Source: Thermocatellispora tengchongensis
GTDB taxonomy: Bacteria > Actinomycetota > Actinomycetes > Streptosporangiales > Streptosporangiaceae
Direction: 5' to 3'
Length of the DNA stretch: 64,000 nucleotides
NCBI RefSeq assembly: GCF_014202315.1
Contig: NZ_JACHGN010000004.1
Span: 124,001-188,000, forward strand
The stretch's first letter is position 1, and every line of letters starts with the position of its first letter. The notes below the pieces were generated by a model. It was given only the letters and a program-made list of their open reading frames with translations. It had not been told where the DNA came from and ran no database searches. The position numbers and the translations under genes are program-made. Positions 49,840 through 56,783 of this stretch are shown here, in pieces.

Positions 49840-50070
49840 ATGGAGTTCGACGACGAGTATCAGGACGAGGCGGCGATCCGCGACAGGCTCGCCACGATCG
49901 ACAGGGAACTCCGCGACCTGCGCGGCGAGCTGAGCCGCTCCGACGACCCCAAGGACTTCGGCGACGCGGGCTCGGAGCTCGCCCGGATCGAGGAGCAGAG
50001 CGCGCTGATCGACGCCCTCGAATCGGAGAAGGCGCGGCTCACGGCGAGGCTGACCGAGCGACCGGGCTGA
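49840..50070 (+). CDS. Small acidic coiled-coil protein, unknown function
   Basis: 76 residues, almost wholly charged helix with heptad-like spacing (AAIRDRLATIDRELRDLRGELS ... LIDALESEKARLTARL split by a DDPKDFGDAGSE turn), giving two antiparallel helices. A GGTAGGGG run lies nine bases upstream of the ATG. No known domain recognised. It is divergent from the WD40 kinase gene. Confidence 0.55.
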   Translation: MEFDDEYQDEAAIRDRLATIDRELRDLRGELSRSDDPKDFGDAGSELARIEEQSALIDALESEKARLTARLTERPG

Positions 50071-50180
50071 CGAGCGACCGGACTGACGAGCGGCCAAGCC
50101 GACCGAGCGGCCAGGGCCGCCCCTGGACGGACGAAGACCGCCCCGGGCGGACGAAGACCGGCCCTGGACGGAGGAAGCCT
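50066..50180 (+). repeat. Short degenerate tandem repeats
   Basis: Two runs: GACGAGCGACCGG-like units (50070-50110) and then three copies of a GGACGGACGAAGACCG-like unit of about 21 bases (50132-50180). No gene spans them. Otherwise 50071-50325 holds nothing I can assign. Confidence 0.5.
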
Positions 50181-50325
50181 CACCCTGAACCGATGAAGAC
50201 GAAGGCCGCCATGTCCGGGACGGGGCATGGCGGCCTGTCGAGGTATGCCGCATGGCGTGCTCCGGTCGTGCTCGGGACGGGGGGTTTCGGCCGGACGCGC
50301 CGTCGGGTGCGAGGAGGGGCCGGCG

Positions 50326-50565
50326 TCAGTGCCAGTCGATGCCGCGGGTGGTCAGCAGCTCGTCCTCGATGTCGTCCAGATCGTCGAGAACGCCCTGGAG
50401 CCCGCGGGCGCCCATGCGGTGCTGGACGAGGCTGCGCAGGTGGCGGCGGCGCTCCTCCTCGCTCATGTGCTCCCCGGCCCGGCGGCGGTGCCGTGGGGGA
50501 GCCTCGCAGGAGGCGGCCCCGGGCTCGGTGGCCGGGGGCGCCGTGGTGGCAAGCGGTCGATTCAT
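50326..50565 (-). CDS. Small hypothetical protein
   Basis: 79 residues. The ATG at 50565 follows a GAGGAA purine run at about 12 bases. The N-terminal third is Ala/Pro/Thr-rich and disordered, and the rest is charged helix (MSEEERRRHLRSLVQHRMGARGLQGVL) with an acidic DDLDDIEDELL segment. No family recognised. The upstream 150 bases are unusually AT-rich for this genome, which supports a promoter. It could be a small regulatory protein or a leader-type peptide; no modifying enzyme gene is nearby. Confidence 0.45.
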   Translation of the reverse strand: MNRPLATTAPPATEPGAASCEAPPRHRRRAGEHMSEEERRRHLRSLVQHRMGARGLQGVLDDLDDIEDELLTTRGIDWH

Positions 50566-50899
50566 GATTGATCGCATTCCTCGTGTATGGCCGGGTATTG
50601 AGGGTGCTTCTGGTAAAGAAGACGCCGCGGAGGCTGGTGAGGTTGACGAAACCTCGCCGCGAAAGGCTAACGATCTAATTTCATCCTTGTTATCTCCCGT
50701 GACCTCCGCCGCGATAGGGCCCCCCGGCGTGAAAGTTTCGCTCATGAGACGGGCTCTCAGGCGGAGCGGCGGAGCGTAGGCGCTGGTCACGCGGGAGCGG
50801 CGTGAGCCGGGCCCGCAGGGCCGCCGTGTCCGGCTGGACACGGGCGCGCGTGCCGTGCCACCACAGGCGCAGGCCGAATTCCCCGTCAGGAGTCCGACG

Positions 50900-52372
50900 A
50901 TGCCCAAGCGCTCCGTCCCCGTCCTGGTTCTCGCGTTGATCGTCGCGGCGGTGATACCGATCCTCGCGATGGCCACCACACCCGCCGCCGGGGCCCGCTC
51001 GGCCGCGACCGGCGGGTTCGACTTCACCCGGGCCCAGGTCTCGGTGACCGGCCTGCAAGTGCCCTGGGCGCTGGCGTTCCTGCCCGACGGCAGCGGGCTG
51101 GTCTCGGAGCGGAACACCGGGCGGATCATGCAGGTGCGCCCCGGGGCCGCCCCGGTCGCGGTCGCGACGCTCCCCGGCGTGTCGGCCTCGGGCGAGAGCG
51201 GTCTGCTCGGCATCGCCGTGTCGCCGACGTACGCGCAGGACCAGTGGGTGTACGCGTACTACACGACCGCCAGCGACAACCGGGTGGTGCGGTTCCGGCT
51301 GAACGCGGCCCAGTCGCCGCAGGTCCTGCTGTCGGGGATCCCCAGCGCGGCCATCCACGACGGCGGCCGGATCGCCTTCGGCCCCGACGGCATGCTGTAC
51401 GTCGCCACCGGCGACGCCGCGGCGACCGGCAACGCGCAGAACCTGTCCAGCCTGGCCGGCAAGATCCTGCGACTGCGGCCCGACGGCACGATCCCGCCGG
51501 ACAACCCGTTCGCAGGCTCGGCGGTCTACAGCTACGGCCACCGCAACGTCCAGGGGCTCGCCTGGGACTCCCAGGGCCGCCTGTACGCCACCGAGTTCGG
51601 CCAGAACACCTGGGACGAGATCAACGCGATCGTCGCGGGCGGCAACTACGGCTGGCCCACCTGCGAGGGCACGTGCTCCAACGCGTCCTTCCGCAACCCG
51701 ATCGTCACCTGGACCACCGCCGAGGCGTCGCCGAGCGGCCTGGCGTACGCGAACGGGACCCTGTTCGCCGCCGGCCTGCGCGGCAACCGGCTGTGGACGG
51801 TGCCGGTGACGGCCTCCGGGAGCGCGGGCACCCCGGTGGCCGAGCTCCAGGGCAGGTACGGGCGGCTGCGCGCGGTCGCGGTGGGCCCGGACGGCTGGCT
51901 GTGGATCACCACGAGCAACCGCGACGGACGCGGCACCCCCACGGCCGACGACGACCGGATCATCCGCGTCCCGCCGGACGGCGGCGGCACCGCGTCCCCG
52001 ACCGTGACCCGCACGGTGACGCCCACCGTGACCTCCACCGTGACCCCCACGACGAGCCCGACGGCCGGTGGGTGCACGGCCGCGTACCGGGTCACCGGGC
52101 AGTGGTCGGGCGGGTTCCAGGGCGAGCTGACCGTGCGCAACTCCGGCACGGCGCCCATCACCGGATGGACCGTCACCTTCGCCTTCCCCAACGGGCAGAC
52201 GATCAGCCAGATGTGGGGCGGGCGCCACACCCAGTCGGGGGCCTCGGTCACCGTGCGCAACGAGACCTGGAACGGCTCGCTCGGGCCGGGCGCCGGCACC
52301 GCCGCCGGGTTCCTGGCGAGCTGGAACGGTAACAACGGCGTACCGTCCCCGGTGACCTGCACGGCGTCCTGA
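50900..52372 (+). CDS. Secreted PQQ-dependent sugar dehydrogenase with C-terminal CBM2
   Basis: 490 residues from the ATG at 50900. A signal peptide or anchor covers about 1-32. Residues 40-370 form the six-bladed glucose/sorbosone dehydrogenase propeller: VPWALAFLPDGSGLVSERN, the conserved AIHDGGRIAFGPDGMLYVATGDA with the catalytic-type His, and YSYGHRNVQGLAWD. A Thr/Pro linker leads to a CBM2 (residues 390-490: YRVTGQWSGGFQGELTVRN ... ITGWTVTF ... TWNGSLGPG) with surface Trp residues for cellulose or chitin binding. It would oxidise sugars at the polymer surface and could reduce nearby LPMOs. Confidence 0.9.
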   Translation: MPKRSVPVLVLALIVAAVIPILAMATTPAAGARSAATGGFDFTRAQVSVTGLQVPWALAFLPDGSGLVSERNTGRIMQVRPGAAPVAVATLPGVSASGESGLLGIAVSPTYAQDQWVYAYYTTASDNRVVRFRLNAAQSPQVLLSGIPSAAIHDGGRIAFGPDGMLYVATGDAAATGNAQNLSSLAGKILRLRPDGTIPPDNPFAGSAVYSYGHRNVQGLAWDSQGRLYATEFGQNTWDEINAIVAGGNYGWPTCEGTCSNASFRNPIVTWTTAEASPSGLAYANGTLFAAGLRGNRLWTVPVTASGSAGTPVAELQGRYGRLRAVAVGPDGWLWITTSNRDGRGTPTADDDRIIRVPPDGGGTASPTVTRTVTPTVTSTVTPTTSPTAGGCTAAYRVTGQWSGGFQGELTVRNSGTAPITGWTVTFAFPNGQTISQMWGGRHTQSGASVTVRNETWNGSLGPGAGTAAGFLASWNGNNGVPSPVTCTAS

Positions 52373-52388
52373 CGCCGGGGGGCGCCCG

Positions 52389-52886
52389 TCAGCCAGGCGC
52401 CGGGGGCATGCAGGCGGGCGCCCGGCCGGACGACGGCCACACGTACGGCAGGTCGTCCGGCTCGGCGTCGCCGAACAGCGGGCGGTAGAAGGCGGGGGCC
52501 TTGCGCAGCAGCGCCGAGCGGTGGCTCCGGTGCAGCGCGGGCTCGCCCAGCCACGGGGGCAGCTCCCCCGCGCGGGCCAGCTCGTCCTGGCCGCGCGCGG
52601 CGGCCACCCCGCACCGCTCGGCCAGCTCCCGTACGACGGTGCCGGCGCAGGTGTCGGCGCGGCCCAGGCCGGTCCACACGGCGCACATCTCCAGGCCGTA
52701 CCGGACCAGCGCCTCCTCGTACCCGGCCCACATGGCGACGACCGGGTGATGCCGCCATCCGTAACCCGGCACCGTGAGCGCCCGGAACACCTGCAACGCC
52801 TCGACCCGCTGCTTGCCCAGCCGCAGCGGGTCGAGCACCCGGGCGCTGTCCGCGAACCCCGGGTACGGCAGGAACGTCTGCACGGC
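52389..52886 (-). CDS. MSMEG_6728-like protein (pyrimidine-dimer glycosylase superfamily)
   Basis: 165 residues from a GTG at 52886 behind a GGGGGAGGGG run; the start VQTFLPYPGFADSARVLDPLRLGKQRVEAL is the conserved N terminus of this family, related to T4-type endonuclease V (Pyr_excise). VPGYGWRHHPVVAMWAGYEEAL is the second conserved block. T4 enzymes need an N-terminal catalytic Thr (Thr2); here the third residue is Thr (VQT), so glycosylase activity is uncertain. It converges on the dehydrogenase gene and is not part of the polysaccharide system. Confidence 0.78.
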   Translation of the reverse strand, partial: AVQTFLPYPGFADSARVLDPLRLGKQRVEALQVFRALTVPGYGWRHHPVVAMWAGYEEALVRYGLEMCAVWTGLGRADTCAGTVVRELAERCGVAAARGQDELARAGELPPWLGEPALHRSHRSALLRKAPAFYRPLFGDAEPDDLPYVWPSSGRAPACMPPAPG

Positions 52887-52985
52887 CACCACCCCCTCCC
52901 CCGGTGCCCTCCCCATCCGGCCTGCGCCGTCACCCGTTGTTTTCAGGAGATTTCATGCCGGACGGCAGGCCCGCGGCGTACCCGG

Positions 52986-53000
52986 GTCAACGCGGTTGAC
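52986..53000. promoter_or_regulatory. Perfect palindrome GTCAAC-GCG-GTTGAC before the first AA10 gene
   Basis: Six-base arms, three-base centre, 76 bases before the ATG. The right arm gives TTGACA (52996-53001), a possible -35 with a weak TGACTG 17 bases on. A candidate operator. Confidence 0.45.
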
Positions 53001-53075
53001 ACCCGGCGAGGCACCCCGTGACTGTTTCTGTCAAGCGGCGCGCCGAAGACCCCCCGACGAATCGGAGACCGCACC

Positions 53076-53744
53076 ATGCACCGTCATCATCAGGCGGGAC
53101 GCACCCGCTGGACCCTGCGCGGCCTGCTCCTGGCGGCCGTGGCCATGCTCGGCCTGCTCCCCTGGGGCGACACCGCGTTCGCGCACGGCTCGATCGTCGA
53201 TCCGGCCTCGCGCAACTACGGCTGCTGGCAGCGCTGGGGCAACGACCACCTGAACCCCAACATGCAGCAGCAGGACCCGATGTGCTGGCAGGCGTGGCAG
53301 GCCAACCCCAACGCCATGTGGAACTGGAACGGCCTGTACCGCAACGGCGTCGGCGGCAACCACCAAGCCGCCGTGCCCGACGGGCAGCTGTGCAGCGGCG
53401 GCCGCACGGAGGGCGGCCGGTACAACGCCCTCGACGCCGTCGGCCCGTGGAGGATGACCAACATCGGCACCAACTTCACCCTGCGCCTGTACGACCAGGC
53501 CAGCCACGGCGCGGACTACTTCCGGGTGTACGTCACCCGCCAGGGTTACGACGCCACCACCCAGCCGCTGCGCTGGAGCAACCTGGAACTGGTCCGCACG
53601 ACCGGCAGGTACGCACCCGCCCAGAACATCACGATCGACGCGAGCGCGCCGGGCCGCTCCGGCCGCCACGTGATCTTCACGATCTGGCAGGCGTCCCACA
53701 TGGACCAGGCGTACTACATCTGCAGCGACGTCAACTTCACCTGA
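53076..53744 (+). CDS. AA10 lytic polysaccharide monooxygenase, single domain
   Basis: 222 residues. The signal peptide ends AFA, leaving His37 as the first residue of the mature protein (HGSIVDPASRNYGCW). With His96 in GNHQAAVPDGQLCS it forms the copper histidine brace. Cysteines are paired as in the family (Cys50, 70, 106, 216). The axial position near YYICSDVNF is Tyr, where most AA10 have Phe. There is no binding module. The enzyme cleaves crystalline cellulose or chitin oxidatively outside the cell and needs an electron donor; the PQQ dehydrogenase 700 bases upstream is a candidate. Confidence 0.93.
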   Translation: MHRHHQAGRTRWTLRGLLLAAVAMLGLLPWGDTAFAHGSIVDPASRNYGCWQRWGNDHLNPNMQQQDPMCWQAWQANPNAMWNWNGLYRNGVGGNHQAAVPDGQLCSGGRTEGGRYNALDAVGPWRMTNIGTNFTLRLYDQASHGADYFRVYVTRQGYDATTQPLRWSNLELVRTTGRYAPAQNITIDASAPGRSGRHVIFTIWQASHMDQAYYICSDVNFT

Positions 53745-53758
53745 CGTCACCCCCCGGC

Positions 53759-53787
53759 CCGGCCCCGCCGCCCAACGGCGGGGCCGG
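53759..53787. terminator. Strong bidirectional terminator hairpin
   Basis: A 12-base perfect stem (CCGGCCCCGCCG with CGGCGGGGCCGG) and a five-base CCCAA loop, 15 bases after the AA10 stop and before the convergent DUF305 gene end. It should end both transcripts. Confidence 0.75.
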
Positions 53788-53824
53788 CCTCGCGTCGTGG
53801 ACCAGGGGACGGGTCAGGGCCGCG

Positions 53825-54406
53825 TCAGGGGCGCAGGGCGAGCAGCGCGTCGATCTGGGCCGAGCGGGAGACGTCCACCCGTTGCGCGACCTTCCTGATG
53901 CCGGGGTCGGTCCCGGCAACCAGTTCGGCCCTGGCGAGCTGGACCGCGTCGTCCTGGTGGGCGATGAGCATGTCGAGCAGCTTGCGCTCGAACTGGGCGG
54001 GGGGCGCGTTCTCGACCGCGGCGATCTCCTCCTCGCCCGCGCCGGGCATGCCGCCGTGCGCCGCGTGCTCGGCGGGGTCGGCGGTGGCGGGCAGGCCGCG
54101 TCCGGCGAGCCAGACGGCCATGTCCCTGGCCTCGGCCGCCTGGGTGGTGGCCATCGCGGCGAGCAGGGTGGCGACCTCGCCGCGCACCCGGCGGCCCTCG
54201 GCCAGCTTGGCGATGCGGACGCCGAGCCGGTTGTGCGCGAGGAGCATCTGGGCGAACATCACGTCCTCGCCGTTGTACGCCGCGCCGGAGCGGACGCCGG
54301 CGGCCGGGACGGGGCCCGCCGCCCGCGCCTCCTCGGGGGTGAGGCCGCCGCAGCCCGCCAGCGGCAGCAGCACGACGGCGAGCGCCGCCGTCGCCGTGTG
54401 CCTCAT
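53825..54406 (-). CDS. DUF305 lipoprotein, probable copper-handling protein
   Basis: 193 residues; GGAAGGAG lies before the ATG at 54406. Lipobox LAGC (Cys19) anchors it outside the membrane. The rest is a four-helix ferritin-like DUF305 domain with the repeated pattern of Met and His: DVMFAQMLLAHNRLGVRIAK in the first half and FERKLLDMLIAHQDDAVQLAR in the second, plus HAAHGGMPG in the linker. DUF305 proteins are often found with copper genes and bind Cu or Ag. It follows the second AA10 gene on the same strand after 52 bases, so it may load or protect this copper enzyme. Confidence 0.82.
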   Translation of the reverse strand: MRHTATAALAVVLLPLAGCGGLTPEEARAAGPVPAAGVRSGAAYNGEDVMFAQMLLAHNRLGVRIAKLAEGRRVRGEVATLLAAMATTQAAEARDMAVWLAGRGLPATADPAEHAAHGGMPGAGEEEIAAVENAPPAQFERKLLDMLIAHQDDAVQLARAELVAGTDPGIRKVAQRVDVSRSAQIDALLALRP

Positions 54407-54426
54407 GGGGCTCCTTCCGGATGGGC

Positions 54427-54452
54427 GGGGCCGGCCCGGCAGGACCGGCCCC
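54427..54452 (-). terminator. Hairpin between the second AA10 gene and the DUF305 gene
   Basis: GGGGCCGG (54427-54434) pairs with CCGGCCCC (54445-54452) around 10 bases. It may give partial termination, lowering DUF305 expression relative to the AA10, or stabilise the upstream message. Confidence 0.5.
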
Positions 54453-54458
54453 GGACGG

Positions 54459-55316
54459 TCAGACGCGCTCCCAGAGCGCCGGCACGTTCGGCGGCTCCCA
54501 GCCCGCGATGGCGGTGTGCGCCTGGCGGCACCGGTAGCCGGCACCCCCGTACGTCACCACGGCGCCGACGGCGTACGTGGTGCCGGGCGCCCAGGTGCCG
54601 CCGGTGACGGTCGGCGTGGGCGTCGGGGTCGGCGTCGTCGGCGTGGGAGTGGGAGTGGGAGTCGGCGTGGGGGTCGGGGTGCTGCCGCCGCCGCCGAAGT
54701 CCACGTCCGAGCAGGTGTAGAACGCCTCCTCGCTGCCCACCACGCGCTGCCAGATCGAGTAGATGAGCTGGCGGCCGGTCCGCTGCGGCAGGTTGATCGT
54801 CCAGTTGGTGAACGTGGTCGGGTTCTGGTTGGTGAAGGTGACGATGTGCTCCAGGTCCGACCAGCGCAGCGGCTGGGACGGGTTCCAGCTCTGCTTGGTG
54901 ATGTAGAACTCGAAGTTGCTGTTCGCGTGCGGCGCGGTGGCGTGGTAGGTGATCGTCAGCGGGCCGGGCGAGACCCGGGTGGCGGGCCAGTCGGCCCTGG
55001 CCAGGTCGAGCCCGCGGTACTTCTCCCGCCCCGCCGAGCAGAGCTGCCCGTCGGGGATGATCTGACGATGCCGGCCCCCGGCGTCCAGCCGCGACACCTC
55101 GTGCCAGTCGTAGAACGCCTGGGTGCCGCCCGCAGCGACCGCGGCCTTGCACGCCTCGGACTTGGGCGTCTCGGGCCCCTCGGTCTTGCAGACGTAGGCC
55201 CGGCTCGGCGGGTTGGACATCGAACCGTGCGCCCCCGCCGGACCGGCGGGCAGCAGAACGAGCGCGGATGCCGCGGCGACCACGGCGGCGGCCCCGGCGG
55301 CGACCTTGTTTCTCAC
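54459..55316 (-). CDS. AA10 lytic polysaccharide monooxygenase with chitin-binding CBM5/12
   Basis: 285 residues from a GTG at 55316, nine bases after GGAGGAG; another GTG two codons upstream is too close to it. The signal peptide ends PAGA, leaving an N-terminal His (HGSMSNPPSRAYVC). The second brace His is in RHRQIIPDGQLCS-type context, and the axial Phe in EAFYTCSDVDF is canonical. A (Pro-Thr)-rich linker of about 30 residues leads to a CBM5/12 (WAPGTTYAVGAVVTYGGAGY ... HTAIAGWEPPN) that binds chitin. It probably acts on chitin outside the cell. DUF305 follows on the same strand. Confidence 0.93.
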   Translation of the reverse strand: MRNKVAAGAAAVVAAASALVLLPAGPAGAHGSMSNPPSRAYVCKTEGPETPKSEACKAAVAAGGTQAFYDWHEVSRLDAGGRHRQIIPDGQLCSAGREKYRGLDLARADWPATRVSPGPLTITYHATAPHANSNFEFYITKQSWNPSQPLRWSDLEHIVTFTNQNPTTFTNWTINLPQRTGRQLIYSIWQRVVGSEEAFYTCSDVDFGGGGSTPTPTPTPTPTPTPTTPTPTPTPTVTGGTWAPGTTYAVGAVVTYGGAGYRCRQAHTAIAGWEPPNVPALWERV

Positions 55317-55358
55317 GTGCACGAACTCCTCCTAGGGGGGTTGTCGGAGGTCAAGCGC

Positions 55359-55386
55359 TTTATAAATAGGAAACCTTACTAAGCAA
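55359..55386 (-). promoter_or_regulatory. Promoter with operator-like inverted repeat for the second AA10 gene
   Basis: Minus strand TTGCTT (55386-55381), 16 bases, TATAAA (55364-55359). The imperfect palindrome TAGTAAGGTTTCCTA (55381-55367; TAG-AA and TT-CTA symmetry) fills the spacer. An AAGCGCTT palindrome follows at 55353-55360. This AT-rich block stands out against the surroundings. Confidence 0.55.
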
Positions 55387-55589
55387 TTGCCTGGCAAGCT
55401 CCCGGTTTCCATCACTTCTCCCCAGCACGCAAGGTGACGCGCAAAGACCACCCGCGAGGAGCCGCGCAGAACCCCCGACCGGCATCACAGCCGCCGCCCC
55501 GACCGTCGCCCCCGCGCCCAACAAGCCCTTCGGCCACCGATGCGTCCCCCTCACCTGCCCCAACAGCCCCGAACTGAGCGACGACCTCG

Positions 55590-56480
55590 CCGACCAGCGC
55601 AGCGAGCGCGCTGAGTGCGGCAAGCACCGCGAGCGCGCTGAGCGCGGCAAGTGCGGTGGGGCGGCAGGCGGCGTGCACGGCAAGCACGGCGAGCGCGCTG
55701 AGTGCGGAAGTGCGGTGGGGCGGCATGCGCGCCGAGCGCGGCATGCGCGGCGGGCGTGGCCAGTGCGATGAGTGCGGCAGGCGCGGCGGGGCTCGTGCGG
55801 CGGGCGGTGCAGTACCCCGGCCCTGTCGCCGGGGTCGTGCCCGCCCAGGAGAAGCCGGGACACCCGGCGCGCACGGCCGTGCGCAGGCCGCCGATCGAGG
55901 CGGCGACACTGGCGTGCCTCACGCCTCGGACTCCAGGCCGACCAGGCCGCGCTTACCGCACTCGCCGGGCCCACCGCGCGTGCCGCGCTCACCGAGGCGG
56001 CCGCGCACGCCGCGCGCACTCGCCGCGCTCACCGTCTTGCCCACTCACCCCACCCACCGCCCCCGCCGCACTGACCATGCCTGCCGCACTGGCCGCATCG
56101 CCCCCGGCCCCGCATGCCATACATGCCACGCTGGCCGCGATCAGCGCGCACGCCGCGCTCACCGCCCAGCGCACTCACCGCGCTCACCGCCCCCGCCGCA
56201 CTAGCTCGCACGCCGTGCTTACCGCACTCGCCGCGCTCATCGTGCCTGCCGCACTGGCCGCATCGCACCGGCCGCGCATGCCACGCATGCCATGTTGGCC
56301 GCGCTGGCCGCGCTCGCCGCGCACGCCGCGCTCACCGCCCACCGCCCCCGCCGCACGGCCCGCACGCCGCGCTTACCGCACTCGCCGCGCTCACCGTGCC
56401 TGCCGATCGCCGCACTAGCCGAACTCGCCGCCGGCGCACTCACCGCGCCCACTGCACTCTCGGCCACCGCGCTCGCGCCC
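55590..56480. repeat. Degenerate inverted and direct repeat field in a gene-free region
   Basis: The left part (55600-55800) is built of units such as GCGCGCTGAGTGCGGCAAG, with a 60-base period (compare 55631 and 55691). The right part (55945-56440) is built of the reverse complement type, CTTACCGCACTCGCCGCGCTC, including two copies of about 67 bases at 56183-56251 and 56339-56405. The region could fold into a very long imperfect hairpin. Frames through it in all phases give simple Arg/Ala/His/Pro-rich strings without ribosome sites, so I do not call a gene. 55387-55589 holds nothing recognisable. Confidence 0.7.
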
Positions 56481-56505
56481 TCGCCGCGCTCGGCCCAAAG
56501 CAGGA

Positions 56506-56719
56506 GGGAGTGTCCGGGCAACGGTGGATCTTGCGCCCGACGGGATGGGGGTGGATGCCGGAACTTGCGGAAACGCGACGCCCTCCGGCCGCCTCCTCCC
56601 GAACGGTGACACGCCCAAGGGGGACGCCGCCGCCCCCTCTCGGGGAGCGGCGGCGTCCTGGGAGTGTCGGGGAACGGGGTGGATCTTCCGTAAGGCGGGA
56701 TGGGGGTGGGTGCCGGAAC
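56506..56719. repeat. Two 59-60 bp direct repeats flanking a hairpin
   Basis: Copies at 56506-56564 and 56660-56719 share GGGAGTGTC, GGTGGATCTT, GGGATGGGGGTGG and TGCCGGAAC in the same order. The 12-base stem at 56622-56658 sits between them. No coding frame connects them. Confidence 0.7.
56622..56658 (-). terminator. Strong hairpin downstream of the GH87 gene
   Basis: GGACGCCGCCGC (56622-56633) pairs perfectly with GCGGCGGCGTCC (56647-56658), with a further CCCC/GGGG pairing in the loop. It lies 126 bases after the stop of the glucanase gene and is probably its terminator. Confidence 0.6.
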
Positions 56720-56783
56720 GGCGCCCTCCCCCTCCCGAACGGGGGCGCACCCGGACGCGCCCGGTGTCCTGGTCGTGGCGGGG

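Noticed and set aside
50326-50565. RiPP precursor peptide
   Set aside because: No modifying enzyme or transporter gene is adjacent and the C-terminal half is an ordinary charged helix.
55590-56480. CRISPR-like array
   Set aside because: The repeats are degenerate, of unequal length, without unique spacers of constant size, change orientation, and no cas genes are near.
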